44,134 nucleotides of DNA from a bacterium (GTDB lineage: Bacteria; Vulcanimicrobiota; Xenobia; Xenobiales; JADMJV01): positions 1 through 44,134 of the forward strand of contig JASBRJ010000045.1 of assembly GCA_030149525.1 (NCBI GenBank). Reading direction: 5' to 3'. The position numbers and the translations under genes were made by a program. Shown here in pieces: positions 7,957 through 16,624 of the stretch; position 1 is the first letter of the stretch, and the number at the start of each line of letters is the position of its first letter. Below the pieces are notes generated by a model. The model had not been told where the DNA came from. It saw nothing but the letters and a program-made list of their open reading frames with translations, and made no database searches.

Positions 7957-8987
7957 CGTCTCTTGTCAATCTCCTCAAAAACAAGTCCCAGGAAAAAGAG
8001 TGCCGCTGCCGCCAGGAGGAAAAGACCGAAGCGCTCATGACGCAGAACTTCCGTCTTGCTCCCAAAGTTTCGGGTCTGGCGCTTCTTGAGACGTTCAAGA
8101 TAACTGTCCAGGCCGTCGCTTGAGGAGTCCACACGCAGGAACATTCCGCCGGTGACCTCCGCCATCTTCTTCAGGGTGGTACCGTCGAGTTTGGAGCGTA
8201 CAGGCTCTCCCTTCTCCTTGACAAAGCCTCCATAGGGGTTGGGGACGAGGGCGCCTTCCGGGGTCCCGATGCCGATGGTGTCAATGACCACATCCTCCCG
8301 GGCGGCCTGTTCTGCCATCTCCAGAGGAGCACTTTCGTGATCTTCCCCGTCGGTAAGGAGCAAGATGACTTTACTGCCCGCCACTTTAGATTGGTCGCCC
8401 ATCTTAAAGGTTTCAAGCCCCACTTTAACAGCTTCCCCTAGAGCTGTTCCGGGAACCGGAACGGCCTCGATGGTCATTTCGTCAAGAAACAGTTCTACAG
8501 CGTCGGTATCGAGCGTGAGGGGGCAGAACAGAAAGGCAGAACCTGCAAAGCCCACCAGACCGATCCGATTGCCTTTGAGTTCTTCCACCAAAAAAGCGAG
8601 TTCCCGGCGGGCGTTCTCTATTCGCGAAGGAGCGATATCGGTGGCTCGCATAGAGCTTGAAAGATCGACGGCGATGACGATGTCGAGACCTTTCTGCTGA
8701 ACCGTTTGCTCCAGGAGGCCCCACTGAGGCCTGGTAAGAGCAAGAGCCAGGAGAAGAGCCGAGGCCCACATGAGCCCGTTGGCCCAGGGTTGGAAGCGAG
8801 CTTTTTGGGTGCCGTCTCGAAGGAGCCGATCATGCATGGCTTGAGAAACGAAGTCTCTCGTTCCCGACTGAGTCTTTCGAACTTGGTCCACAAGACGGAA
8901 AACCAGGGGACTGACGGCCACCAGGGCCACTAGCCAGAAGGCCCATTTCTGGGCGAAATAGATTTCGTCCCAACTCAAGGGGATCAT
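7953..8987 (-). CDS. batB: BatB-like von Willebrand factor A membrane protein
   Basis: 344 residues. Two N-terminal membrane segments (about 13-33 and 70-86) precede a VWA domain with an intact MIDAS motif DLSSS (108-112) and the LLTDGEDHES segment. One more transmembrane helix lies near the C-terminus (about 318-336). The MIDAS site binds a divalent metal and mediates protein contacts in this family. The start overlaps the batA stop by four bases. Placement directly after batA and before batC matches known Bat operons. Confidence 0.9.
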   Translation of the reverse strand: MIPLSWDEIYFAQKWAFWLVALVAVSPLVFRLVDQVRKTQSGTRDFVSQAMHDRLLRDGTQKARFQPWANGLMWASALLLALALTRPQWGLLEQTVQQKGLDIVIAVDLSSSMRATDIAPSRIENARRELAFLVEELKGNRIGLVGFAGSAFLFCPLTLDTDAVELFLDEMTIEAVPVPGTALGEAVKVGLETFKMGDQSKVAGSKVILLLTDGEDHESAPLEMAEQAAREDVVIDTIGIGTPEGALVPNPYGGFVKEKGEPVRSKLDGTTLKKMAEVTGGMFLRVDSSSDGLDSYLERLKKRQTRNFGSKTEVLRHERFGLFLLAAAALFFLGLVFEEIDKRR

Positions 8988-9931
8988 ACTTGCTCACCTC
9001 TGTACCGTCTCCACAGCAGAGGGAAGATGAGTAAGAGGCTCAGGACCCCGGGATAGATCATGAGTTCTCGGTAGAGAATCTCAGGCTTCTCTTCGCGTTC
9101 CACCTTTTCCAACCGGTCGATCTCGCGATAGATTTCGGCCAAGCCCTCATTGTTGGTGGCCCGAAAGGCTTTCCCGCCCGTGCGACGGGCCACCGTGGTC
9201 AAAGTTTCCATATCGATACCGGCACCGTGGAGGAAGCCGCGGGTAGTTTCGGTGCCCACCCCGATGCAGTAGATCCGAATCTTGTATTCGGCGGCAAGTT
9301 CGGCCGCTTTCAACGGCTCGATCTCTCCGGCGTTGCTCCGGCCGTCGGTGAGAAGAATGACCACCTTGGACTCGCCCGGAATGTTTTTCAGGCGGTTGAC
9401 GCAAGTCACGATGGCGTTCCCGATAGCCGTTCCGTCCCTCTGGGTGATTCCCGCGAAAATTCTCTTGAGAAGCAGTTGAAGAGTCTGATGATCGGTGGTG
9501 AGAGGGCATTGAGTGAGAGCGATGCCCGCGTAGACGACCAATCCAAGTCTGTCATCGGGGCGAGATTTGACGAACGCTTCCGAGACGGTTTTGGCAGCCT
9601 CCAGGCGGTTGGGGTGAAGGTCGCGCGCCTCCATGCTCGACGAGGTGTCGAGGCAAAGCAGAATGTCGATCCCTTCTTTGGTTCGGGGCTTTTCTCCGAG
9701 CGATTGCTGAGGCCGTGCCAGAGTTAGCAAGAGTAAGGCCCAAAAGAGAGCGTGAAGGAGATCTGTTCGCCGGCTCAAGCGCAACGGGGTGACCGATTTG
9801 GACCACTCCAGCAGATGAAGGCTGGAGTATCCCAGGCTCTTTCGCCGGGCGGTGCGGCCCCTGCGCGCCCACCAAAGGAAGAGGAGAATAAGCGGAAAGA
9901 GAAACAGTGCTTCAGGGTGTAGGAGTCTCAC
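8984..9931 (-). CDS. batA: BatA-like von Willebrand factor A membrane protein
   Basis: 315 residues. The layout is a membrane segment near 7-21, a DUF-type linker, a second helix near 58-72, then a VWA domain with MIDAS DTSSS (95-99) and the metal-site loop LLTDGRSNAG, and a final C-terminal transmembrane helix (about 291-307). This is the classical BatA arrangement and it pairs with batB immediately downstream. The start codon overlaps the preceding gene by four bases. The VWA domain is expected to face the periplasm and to act with the MoxR ATPase at the head of the operon. Confidence 0.9.
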   Translation of the reverse strand: MRLLHPEALFLFPLILLFLWWARRGRTARRKSLGYSSLHLLEWSKSVTPLRLSRRTDLLHALFWALLLLTLARPQQSLGEKPRTKEGIDILLCLDTSSSMEARDLHPNRLEAAKTVSEAFVKSRPDDRLGLVVYAGIALTQCPLTTDHQTLQLLLKRIFAGITQRDGTAIGNAIVTCVNRLKNIPGESKVVILLTDGRSNAGEIEPLKAAELAAEYKIRIYCIGVGTETTRGFLHGAGIDMETLTTVARRTGGKAFRATNNEGLAEIYREIDRLEKVEREEKPEILYRELMIYPGVLSLLLIFPLLWRRYRGEQV

Positions 9932-10812
9932 TTCTGCGGCACCTTCTTCTCTTCGCTGAGAACGGACGTCAGCTTCTCTCTGAGATCGACGGCTTCCGGC
10001 TTGCTCAGGGTGGCTCCAGCGAATTTCACCCTGTCTCCCCGCACCAAAAGCTCCTCCGTCATATCCTTAAGGTGTGAAGCGCGATTGTCCAGAATCAAAA
10101 GGTTGATAATCTCTTTGGAGGTGGCTTCCCTGGTGGCCATGCCGTAGGCCTGATTCAGGTAAGATCTCAAGATATCCACGCATTCTAGAATCGTGTCTTC
10201 GCCCTCGGCTTCAACCTTTCCGAGTCTCCTCAGGCGCTTGAGGGCCCTGGCTTTTGGAGAGCGAAGTCGGTCTAGGAGGCCGCTGTAATGAAGTAGGGCC
10301 CACAGAGCCAAGGCCAAAAGAAGAGCAGCGCCGGCGTAAGTTGCCGCTTTCTTCCAGAAATCGACTGTAGAGATTTCAACAACCGGTTTAGCCCCTCGAA
10401 TTTCACCAGGTTTGTCCTGCTCGTTGGGTTGACTCCCGGCGAATGTCATCGTCAGTTTCTCGCTTTGCACGGAGCCTGCACTAGTGGATATCTCCACCGG
10501 GCCCACCTCGAAAGAGCCGGGTTCGAAGCGAGTGAAGAGAAGGTGATAGGAGACTTTGCGATACGACCCGTCCGAGCCCTTGTCCACCATGTAGCTATCG
10601 ATGGTGGTGGCCTGGGGGACTTTCAAGTCTTTCGCGGCCGGTGGTTCCAAGGAGTTGGAAGCCAGCCATTCTAAAGTGATGACCAGTTGGGCGGGCTTCC
10701 CGAAAGGAAGAGGATCTTCGGGGAGAATCAACTCCTGGTCGATCTTTATTCCCGGCGCGGCTTGAACGACAGTGATCAGCAAAGAGAGAAATAGGAACAG
10801 GTATCGTCTCAT
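9928..10812 (-). CDS. Single-pass membrane protein of the Bat operon (BatD/DUF4381-like)
   Basis: 294 residues. It has a cleavable-looking signal peptide (1-18), an exported beta-rich domain (about 20-150) opening with IKIDQELILPEDPLPFGKPA, one membrane helix (about 157-177), and a charged cytoplasmic region of about 115 residues. The position between the DUF58 gene and batA is where many Bat operons place a small membrane protein of the DUF4381 or short BatD type. I infer the same role, not a specific function. Both ends overlap neighbouring genes by four bases. Confidence 0.75.
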   Translation of the reverse strand: MRRYLFLFLSLLITVVQAAPGIKIDQELILPEDPLPFGKPAQLVITLEWLASNSLEPPAAKDLKVPQATTIDSYMVDKGSDGSYRKVSYHLLFTRFEPGSFEVGPVEISTSAGSVQSEKLTMTFAGSQPNEQDKPGEIRGAKPVVEISTVDFWKKAATYAGAALLLALALWALLHYSGLLDRLRSPKARALKRLRRLGKVEAEGEDTILECVDILRSYLNQAYGMATREATSKEIINLLILDNRASHLKDMTEELLVRGDRVKFAGATLSKPEAVDLREKLTSVLSEEKKVPQK

Positions 10813-11789
10813 CGGCGCCCCCGAGCATCCAGGAAATTGGCCAGGCCGGGCAACGGGTCGACGTCGGTTTGAAACTCTTGCCAGTCCCAGCGGCTGCGTT
10901 TCATAAGATCCGCGAAGTGTTCATTCCAGGAGTCCCATTTGGCCTGAAACTGTTTGCGCCAATCGGGGTGAGAGGTGTCGACTCTGACCGTTCTGCCATC
11001 GGATTGATCTCGTAGTGTCACTACGCCGGAGGAGGGGATGATTCTCTCCCTTTTGTCCAGAGTTCGCAAAGCGATCACTTCGTGTCTGTAAGAGAGTTTG
11101 CGGAGCGATTGCAGCACTGCCTCGGTCTTTTCCGGCTCTTTGCTCTCCAAGATCTCAGGTGCCAGGAAGTCGGATATGAGGCAGATGAAACCGCGACGGC
11201 GAAGTTGACCGCTCAGTTCTTTGAGGCAAGCCAGCAGATTGTTCCCGCCGGTCTGCTCCTGTTTGCCCAAAGGGCTCCAGATACTCTTGAGAACGGTTTG
11301 CTTTTGGTGCCGGCCTTTACCCGGTGGGATGTAGCGGCTCAGGGTGCCGTCGGTCTTCATGAATCCGACTTTGTCGCCACTAGCAACGGCGGTTAGCACC
11401 ATTAAAGTCGCCAACTGTTGAGCCAGTTCTCTCTTGGTCTCCCCGCCGCTGCCGAAGTTTTGCGACGGGCAAGCATCAAGAACGACCACCACGGAAAGCT
11501 CACGTTCTTCTTCCGAGTTTTTGACGAAGGGTCGTCCGAAGCGCGCCGTGACGTTCCAGTCGATGGTTCGGACATCGTCACCGGGAAAATACTCGCGGAA
11601 ATCGCGAAAGTCCAGACCCCGACCCTTAAATCGGCTCCGATAGCGTCCTAACAGTCTTTGCTGAGCTAAACGCTGGGCTTTGATCTCCAACTTTTTGATG
11701 ATCCGGTCGACTTCCGCCGTTCCGGCCACCGAGGGAGAGGAGCCCGTTTCTTCGCTGCCGCGAATCTTTTTGAGTAGACCACCCAGCAC
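10809..11789 (-). CDS. DUF58 domain protein
   Basis: 326 residues if translation starts at the GTG at 11789, four bases after the moxR stop and preceded by GAGGT. Upstream ATGs lie inside moxR and give an unnatural N-terminus. The hallmark DUF58 stretch is clear at about 58-83 (GLDFRDFREYFPGDD, then R-x-IDWN). A VWA-like domain follows, starting at VVVVLDACPS, whose MIDAS is imperfect (DACPS). DUF58 proteins almost always follow moxR and are thought to be its partners or substrates in assembly of surface complexes. The stop overlaps the next start by four bases. Confidence 0.88.
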   Translation of the reverse strand: MLGGLLKKIRGSEETGSSPSVAGTAEVDRIIKKLEIKAQRLAQQRLLGRYRSRFKGRGLDFRDFREYFPGDDVRTIDWNVTARFGRPFVKNSEEERELSVVVVLDACPSQNFGSGGETKRELAQQLATLMVLTAVASGDKVGFMKTDGTLSRYIPPGKGRHQKQTVLKSIWSPLGKQEQTGGNNLLACLKELSGQLRRRGFICLISDFLAPEILESKEPEKTEAVLQSLRKLSYRHEVIALRTLDKRERIIPSSGVVTLRDQSDGRTVRVDTSHPDWRKQFQAKWDSWNEHFADLMKRSRWDWQEFQTDVDPLPGLANFLDARGRR

Positions 11790-11793
11790 CGCT

Positions 11794-12783
11794 CTACGGC
11801 ACCTCGACCTTTTCCAAAATGGAATCGATAACCCGGTCGGTATTCCACCCGTCGGCCAGGGCTTCATAAGTGAGTAAAATTCGATGCCGGAACACTTCGT
11901 GTACAAGTGCTTTGACGTCGTCGGGTGTGGCGAAGGGCCGACCCTCGAGGAGGGCGTGGGCCCGGGCGCTCTTTACCAGAGCAAGGCTGGCTCGAGGCGA
12001 GACTCCGTTCTCAATCAGTTTGTCCAGTCCCAACGCTTTGGGTTCGCGGGTAGCGAAGATGAGATCGAGGATGTAGTTCTTGACTCGGTCATCCAGATAT
12101 ACATGAGGCACCATGCGCTGGAGAGTGATGATCTGTTTGGGGTCGAGAATCGACTTGGCTTCGGGAGGGGAAGGGGCGGTCATGCGGTCGATGATCGCCG
12201 ACTCTTCGGAGCGTCGGGGAAAATCGATCGTCACCTTCAGCATGAATCGGTCTACCTGCGCTTCCGGAAGCGGGTAGGTTCCCTCTTGCTCAATGGGGTT
12301 TTGAGTGGCCATAACCAGAAAAGGCTGGGGTAACTCGAGGGTCTGATCTCCGATGGTGATCTGTTGCTCTTCCATGGCCTCAAGAAGCGCGCTTTGGACT
12401 TTGGCCGGAGCCCGGTTGACTTCGTCGGCAAGGATAAGATTGGCGAAAAGGGGGCCGCGCTTGATCTTAAAGTCGCCGCTACCGGGATTGTAGATACTGG
12501 TTCCCGTAAGGTCGGCAGGCAGAAGGTCCGGAGTAAATTGGATGCGATGGAAAGTGGCGTCGAGAGTGTCGGCCAGGGTTTTGAGCATGAGAGTCTTGGC
12601 CAGGCCCGGCACCCCTTCCAATAGGATATGGCCCTTGGCCAGAAGGCCGACCAGAACCCTCCGGATAGCGGACTTCTGCCCTACTATGATGGTTTGAATC
12701 TCTTCGGTGAGCCGCTCGGTGAGCGCTCTGGCTTCCTCGGCAAGTTCGTCGGTTAATTCTTCTTTTGTCGTTACAGTGCTCAT
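11794..12783 (-). CDS. moxR: MoxR-family AAA+ ATPase
   Basis: 329 residues from the ATG at 12783, which has AGGA about 8 bases upstream. Longer in-frame extensions run through low-quality N-terminal sequence and the spacer. Walker A is GVPGLAKT (57-64), Walker B is LILADE (116-121) followed by VNRAPAKVQ, and sensor 1 lies in MATQNPIEQEGTYPLPEAQ-type sequence, all diagnostic of MoxR. The C-terminal lid follows (PHVYLDDRVKNYIL onward). MoxR proteins are chaperone-like ATPases that mature VWA proteins. As first gene of the operon its promoter must lie in 12784-12909, just past the terminator of the upstream gene; I see no clear -10/-35 pair there. Confidence 0.93.
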   Translation of the reverse strand: MSTVTTKEELTDELAEEARALTERLTEEIQTIIVGQKSAIRRVLVGLLAKGHILLEGVPGLAKTLMLKTLADTLDATFHRIQFTPDLLPADLTGTSIYNPGSGDFKIKRGPLFANLILADEVNRAPAKVQSALLEAMEEQQITIGDQTLELPQPFLVMATQNPIEQEGTYPLPEAQVDRFMLKVTIDFPRRSEESAIIDRMTAPSPPEAKSILDPKQIITLQRMVPHVYLDDRVKNYILDLIFATREPKALGLDKLIENGVSPRASLALVKSARAHALLEGRPFATPDDVKALVHEVFRHRILLTYEALADGWNTDRVIDSILEKVEVP

Positions 12784-12909
12784 TTGCAGTCCTTTGCCCG
12801 GTCCCCATACCCAAATATCGGGTTTGCTATACGCCTGGCCATAAATATCTGCATACTGGTTTGAAGACGTTACAAGTTTTGACCTGGACTCCGTTAGAAA
12901 GTTTCCCTC

Positions 12910-12949
12910 AAAAAAAAAGACCCCACGGGGAAGATTTTCTCCGGTGGGG
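12910..12949 (-). terminator. Rho-independent terminator of the 12974-13342 gene
   Basis: On the minus strand CCCCAC (12949-12944) pairs with GTGGGG (12926-12921), with a partly paired loop between. A run of T residues with one C follows (12920-12910). It lies 25 bases past the stop of the upstream minus-strand gene and insulates the Bat operon from it. Confidence 0.8.
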
Positions 12950-12973
12950 TGAGAGGGGGTGATGGGTTTTGGT

Positions 12974-13342
12974 TTAGGCCGAAAGGCCAAGCTCGTGAAC
13001 TTCGTATTCAAAGGTCTCGTCGCCTACCACCACACTGTCTGCGATCCACTCAAGTTTGAGGGCCTCGCTTCTGGGGAGTTGAGGGGCGATAACGAACAGA
13101 CGACCGGGACTCTGTTGACAGACTATCTCAAGGGCTTCCTCCCAACCCATTTGGCCGGCGTGAATGAGGACTACGTCGCGGCCCATCAGGTTGGCTTTCG
13201 GGAGTATCGCCACTTCGGCAGTGGGCAGGAGTGTTTTGACTTTTTCAGCGAGAAGCTTGCACAGTCTTGATGAGACGATGACCGGCTTGAGGAGTCGGGC
13301 CTCAGTCAGTTCCTGCTTCACACTGTCCATAAAACGATTCAT
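12974..13342 (-). CDS. Small cytoplasmic protein of unknown function
   Basis: 122 residues, Rossmann-like alternation of helices and strands (PVIVSSRLCKLLAEKV, AEVAILPKAN, RDVVLIHAGQ, RLFVIAPQLP). No signal peptide, membrane segment or recognised catalytic motif. The start is supported by GAGGT five bases upstream, and the gene has its own terminator, so it is a monocistronic transcript, divergent from infA. An alternative in-frame Met at residue 5 is possible. I do not recognise the family. Confidence 0.7.
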   Translation of the reverse strand: MNRFMDSVKQELTEARLLKPVIVSSRLCKLLAEKVKTLLPTAEVAILPKANLMGRDVVLIHAGQMGWEEALEIVCQQSPGRLFVIAPQLPRSEALKLEWIADSVVVGDETFEYEVHELGLSA

Positions 13343-13483
13343 TCTTTACCTCAATTCGTCCCCTATGTTCCATGAGGCAAAATTAACATTGTCAGAATTA
13401 GATTGAGAACACCAGGGGAGTCTTTTTCGGGGCATACCGACGGATGGCATACCTCCTACTCCCGTGCGAGAACAAACCACGGG

Positions 13484-13512
13484 TTGCCATGCGAAACCAT
13501 TTTGGCTAGACT
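13484..13512 (+). promoter_or_regulatory. Predicted sigma-70-type promoter of infA
   Basis: TTGCCA (13484-13489) and TAGACT (13507-13512) are separated by 17 bases. Transcription would begin near 13519, giving a leader of about 35 bases before the infA start. The match is 5 of 6 for the -35 and 4 of 6 for the -10. Confidence 0.45.
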
Positions 13513-13554
13513 ATCGGGCAACTGCCCCACGGGCTTATGAGGAAGGACATCAAA

Positions 13555-13776
13555 TTGTCTGATAAAGAAGAAGGCATAGAAGTAGAGGGGACTGTGGTAG
13601 AAGCGTTCCCCAACGCGAAGTTCAAGGTCGAACTGGAGAACGGTCACGAAGTATTGGCCCATGTATCGGGAAAGATTCGCCGCCACTTCATTCGTATTCT
13701 CCCTGGTGACAAAGTGACCGTCGAGCTCAGCCCTTACGATCTGACTCGCGGCCGAATCACCTACCGCTTCAAATAG
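13555..13776 (+). CDS. infA: Translation initiation factor IF-1
   Basis: 73 residues from the TTG at 13555. The core [20 protein letters not shown], then [17 protein letters not shown] and [13 protein letters not shown], is diagnostic of the IF-1 OB fold, which binds the ribosomal A site during initiation. I prefer TTG at 13555 over ATG at 13537: AGGAAGGA (13540-13547) ends 7 bases before the TTG, while the ATG has no Shine-Dalgarno, and the resulting protein ([12 protein letters not shown]...) has the usual IF-1 length and start. It stands alone with its own promoter and terminator rather than in the ribosomal-protein operon. Confidence 0.95.
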   Translation: MSDKEEGIEVEGTVVEAFPNAKFKVELENGHEVLAHVSGKIRRHFIRILPGDKVTVELSPYDLTRGRITYRFK

Positions 13777-13787
13777 ATTTTCAGAAG

Positions 13788-13823
13788 ACAGCCCGGAGTG
13801 ATTTCGGGCTGTTCCTATTTTCT
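13788..13823 (+). terminator. Terminator after infA
   Basis: ACAGCCCG (13788-13795) pairs perfectly with CGGGCTGT (13805-13812) across a 9-base loop, followed by a U-rich tail (TCCTATTTTCT). It lies 11 bases after the infA stop. Confidence 0.75.
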
Positions 13824-13892
13824 CTTCGCCCTGAAGCCCCGACTCGCGGGGTCTTGTTTTGCGCGTTCTAGGGCGATGAAAGGTTGTTTGAG

Positions 13893-15083
13893 ATGAAAAT
13901 TTTGATCGCCGATAAGCTGCACCAGGACGTGGTGACCAGGTTGAACGACTTGGCGGAGAGTTGCGTTTTTAAACCCTCTCTGAAGGCTGAAGACCTGCCC
14001 CAGGAGGGAGCCGACGCCGATGTCATTATCGTTCGCTCCACCAAGGTGACGGCTGAAACCATCGAGGCAGCCAAACGTCTGTCTTTGATCATTCGGGCCG
14101 GCGCCGGAGTCAACACCATCGACCTCCAAGCCGCCTCGGCCCGGGGCGTCTCGGTTTGCAACTGCCCCGGCAAGAACGCTGTCGCCGTCGCTGAACTCGC
14201 GGTGGCTCTCATGCTCAGCTGGGATCGTCGAGTGCCGGACGGCGTGGCCGCGCTTCGAGCCGGGAAGTGGAACAAAGGCGAGTTCTCCAAGGCGGAGGGC
14301 ATGCAAGGCCGCACCGTAGGAATCATCGGTCTGGGGTCCATAGGCGAGGCTGTTATCGAGCGATTGCGGGGCTTCCGTGTCCGCCTTGTGGCCTGGTCGC
14401 GAAGTTTGACCCCTGAAAAGGCCGAAGAGATGGGGCTGGGTTATTGCAACTCGCCCATCGAGGTGGCCGAGAAGAGCTCCATCGTATCCGCCCACTTGGC
14501 TCTCAACTCCGACACTCGCGGCTTATTGGGTGAAGAGTTTTTCTCCAAGCTGCAAAAGGGTGAAATGTTTATCAACACCTGCCGCGCCGAGGTGGTCGAT
14601 CGTGATGCTCTCAAGAGTGCTCTCGACCGTGGGGTTCTCGTGGGCACCGATGTTTTTCACGACGAGCCGGCGGGGAAAGAGGGCGACTATCAAGACGAAA
14701 TCGCTTCTCACGAAAATCTGTACGGCTCTCATCACATCGGTGCCTCCACCACGCAGTCGGAGCTCGCCACAGGTATGGAGGCGGCCCGCATTGTGGAGGC
14801 GTTCTCTAAAGGTACGCCGCTGCCCAACTGTGTCAACGTGAGAACAACCCCAAGTGGTTGTCCGAGCCTGGTCGTCCGTCATGAAGACAGAGTGGGAGTC
14901 CTGGCCGGCGTTTTCAAAACATTGAAGGAGGCGGGGATCTCCGTGCAAGAGATGGAGAACACCGTTTTCGAGGGTGCTCGGGCGGCCTCGGCTCGAATCG
15001 TGTGCGACGTTTGCCCCACCGAAGAGAACATCACCCGAATCGAAGCTTGCGACGGCGTGTTTGCCGCTCGACTTTCCAAGTAG
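13893..15083 (+). CDS. serA: D-3-phosphoglycerate dehydrogenase-like 2-hydroxyacid dehydrogenase with ACT domain
   Basis: 396 residues from the ATG at 13893; a TTG nine bases upstream is an alternative. The NAD-binding motif GIIGLGSIG (143-151) is clear. The catalytic triad of the family is present: R231 in INTCRAE, E258 in HDEP and H281 in SHHIGAST. Residues about 320-396 form an ACT-like domain (VRHEDRVGVLAGVFKTLKEAG), the usual serine-sensing module of short SerA enzymes. The expected reaction is 3-phosphoglycerate to 3-phosphohydroxypyruvate, first step of serine synthesis, though a related hydroxyacid substrate cannot be excluded. The meaB gene follows after 9 bases, so co-transcription is likely. 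Confidence 0.85.
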   Translation: MKILIADKLHQDVVTRLNDLAESCVFKPSLKAEDLPQEGADADVIIVRSTKVTAETIEAAKRLSLIIRAGAGVNTIDLQAASARGVSVCNCPGKNAVAVAELAVALMLSWDRRVPDGVAALRAGKWNKGEFSKAEGMQGRTVGIIGLGSIGEAVIERLRGFRVRLVAWSRSLTPEKAEEMGLGYCNSPIEVAEKSSIVSAHLALNSDTRGLLGEEFFSKLQKGEMFINTCRAEVVDRDALKSALDRGVLVGTDVFHDEPAGKEGDYQDEIASHENLYGSHHIGASTTQSELATGMEAARIVEAFSKGTPLPNCVNVRTTPSGCPSLVVRHEDRVGVLAGVFKTLKEAGISVQEMENTVFEGARAASARIVCDVCPTEENITRIEACDGVFAARLSK

Positions 15084-15092
15084 GTCGACACT

Positions 15093-16070
15093 GTGGGACG
15101 TCTAACTCTCGATGATCTGGTGGAAGGAGTGGTGGCCGGAGACAGGCGTTGTCTCGGTCGAGCCATCACCACCGTGGAAGAGGGGGACGAGACTTCCTGG
15201 TCTTTATTGAAGCGTCTTTCACCCCACATCGGGAGCGCTCTTCGGGTGGGGATCACCGGTCCACCAGGGGCCGGTAAATCGACTCTGGCAGACGCACTTG
15301 TCCGGGAGCTTCGAACTCGTGATTTGGGCGTTGGTGTCATCGCCGTAGACCCCTCCTCGCCCTTTACCGGTGGTGCGCTGTTGGGAGACAGGGTTCGCAT
15401 GTTGCGCGCCACCGAAGATCCCGAAGTTTTCGTTCGCAGCATGGCCAGTCGTGGATGCCTTGGTGGCCTTGCCCGAACGACCCAGGAGGCCGCCGACGTT
15501 CTCGATGCGGCAGGCAAGGATATCGTTCTCTTCGAGACGGTGGGGGTAGGACAATCGGAGTTGACGGTGGCGTCTGCCTGCGACTTGACCATCGTCGTTC
15601 TTGTCCCGGAAGCGGGCGGTATGGTGCAAGCTATGAAGGCGGGCGTGATGGAGATCGCGGATATGTTCGTGGTCAATAAGGCCGACCGACCTGGTGCCGA
15701 TGAGATGGAGTTTCAACTGGTCGACGCTTCCCGCTATCTCATCTCCGACGGCAGACGCCCTCCGGTCCTCAAGACATCGGCTCTCAAGGACGAAGGGTTG
15801 GCTGCGCTGGCCGACGAGGTTCTCCAGTATCGAGAGTGGCTGCACCAAGGTGATCGTTTGGAGCTTCGTCGAAAGGCTCAAGCCAAGACCCGAATCCGAG
15901 AACTGGTCAGGTCGGCGTTGGAAGAAAAGTTTTGGTCCCAAGCTGGAGTCGACGAGAGCTTGAGTGTGGCCGCCGAGACCTTCCGCCAGGGAGAGCAAAG
16001 CCTTCTAGAGGTCGCTCAGAGCTTCTGGCTCTCGGTGAGAGAACAGATCGCGGTCAGCGATATCTCCTGA
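15093..16070 (+). CDS. meaB: MeaB/ArgK-type GTPase, chaperone of methylmalonyl-CoA mutase
   Basis: 325 residues from a GTG start. The P-loop is GPPGAGKST (about 56-64), with the MeaB-specific [15 protein letters not shown] segment, [10 protein letters not shown] (switch/base region) and NKAD specificity motif. MeaB loads and protects the adenosylcobalamin cofactor of methylmalonyl-CoA mutase using GTP. Immediate proximity to a mutase B12-binding subunit (65 bases downstream) strongly supports this role over the older name ArgK. Weak ribosome binding site (TAGG) before the GTG. Confidence 0.92.
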   Translation: MGRLTLDDLVEGVVAGDRRCLGRAITTVEEGDETSWSLLKRLSPHIGSALRVGITGPPGAGKSTLADALVRELRTRDLGVGVIAVDPSSPFTGGALLGDRVRMLRATEDPEVFVRSMASRGCLGGLARTTQEAADVLDAAGKDIVLFETVGVGQSELTVASACDLTIVVLVPEAGGMVQAMKAGVMEIADMFVVNKADRPGADEMEFQLVDASRYLISDGRRPPVLKTSALKDEGLAALADEVLQYREWLHQGDRLELRRKAQAKTRIRELVRSALEEKFWSQAGVDESLSVAAETFRQGEQSLLEVAQSFWLSVREQIAVSDIS

Positions 16071-16134
16071 GCAGGTAGCTGCAGGAGGCTTCGGCGCTTT
16101 AGAAGAAACGGCGCGCCACCAAAGGTGGAGTGAG

Positions 16135-16545
16135 ATGGCACGCAGACTAAAAATCTTGTTAGCAAAAGCTGGGCTGGACGGCCACGATCGCGGAGTGAAA
16201 GTTGTCGCTCGCGCTCTTCGTGATGCCGGCATGGAAGTTGTTTACACAGGATTGCATCAGACCCCGGAGCAGATCGTGAACGCGGCTCTGCAAGAAGACG
16301 TCGATGCGGTTTGTCTTTCCATTTTGTCGGGCGCCCATATGACGCTCTTTCCCAGAGTGAAAGAGTTGATGGACGAAGCGGGCATCGGCGACACCTTACT
16401 TTCAGGTGGCGGCATAATTCCCGACGACGATATGGAAGAGCTGCAGACCCAGGGCGTGGGTCGTCTCTTCGGGCCGGGAAGTTCGCTCAAGAGCATAGTT
16501 GAGTACTTTGAGGAAGAGATTCCTCGTCGACGAGAGTTGCGATAG
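16135..16545 (+). CDS. mcmA2: Methylmalonyl-CoA mutase, B12-binding subunit
   Basis: 136 residues forming only the cobalamin-binding Rossmann domain. The B12 signature D-x-H-x-x-G is DGHDRG (15-20), where H17 would ligate cobalt. LSILSGAH and [10 protein letters not shown] complete the binding site. In split mutases this subunit pairs with a separate catalytic (TIM-barrel) subunit, which is not in this window. The reaction interconverts methylmalonyl-CoA and succinyl-CoA. A small hairpin (CCACC-AAA-GGTGG, 16116-16128) encloses part of the ribosome binding region just before the ATG. Confidence 0.92.
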   Translation: MARRLKILLAKAGLDGHDRGVKVVARALRDAGMEVVYTGLHQTPEQIVNAALQEDVDAVCLSILSGAHMTLFPRVKELMDEAGIGDTLLSGGGIIPDDDMEELQTQGVGRLFGPGSSLKSIVEYFEEEIPRRRELR

Positions 16546-16624
16546 AACGCGCTCTCAAAAAGCAAAAACAGACAAAGAGTAGACCCCCGGCGGATGCAGC
16601 CGCCGAGGAGAGGAGTTCACACGC

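Noticed and set aside
7228-8040. Leucine-rich, apparently all-membrane frame on the plus strand
   Set aside because: It is the complement of the Gln/Lys/Asp tract of batC; the hydrophobic pattern comes from codon complement, not a real transporter.
11790-11906. Longer start for the DUF58 gene
   Set aside because: It would overlap moxR by over 100 bases with no ribosome site; the GTG at 11789 is a better start.
12784-12909. Possible N-terminal extension of moxR
   Set aside because: The ATG at 12783 has a good ribosome site and the upstream residues are unlike MoxR; the stretch lies just past a terminator and must hold the promoter.
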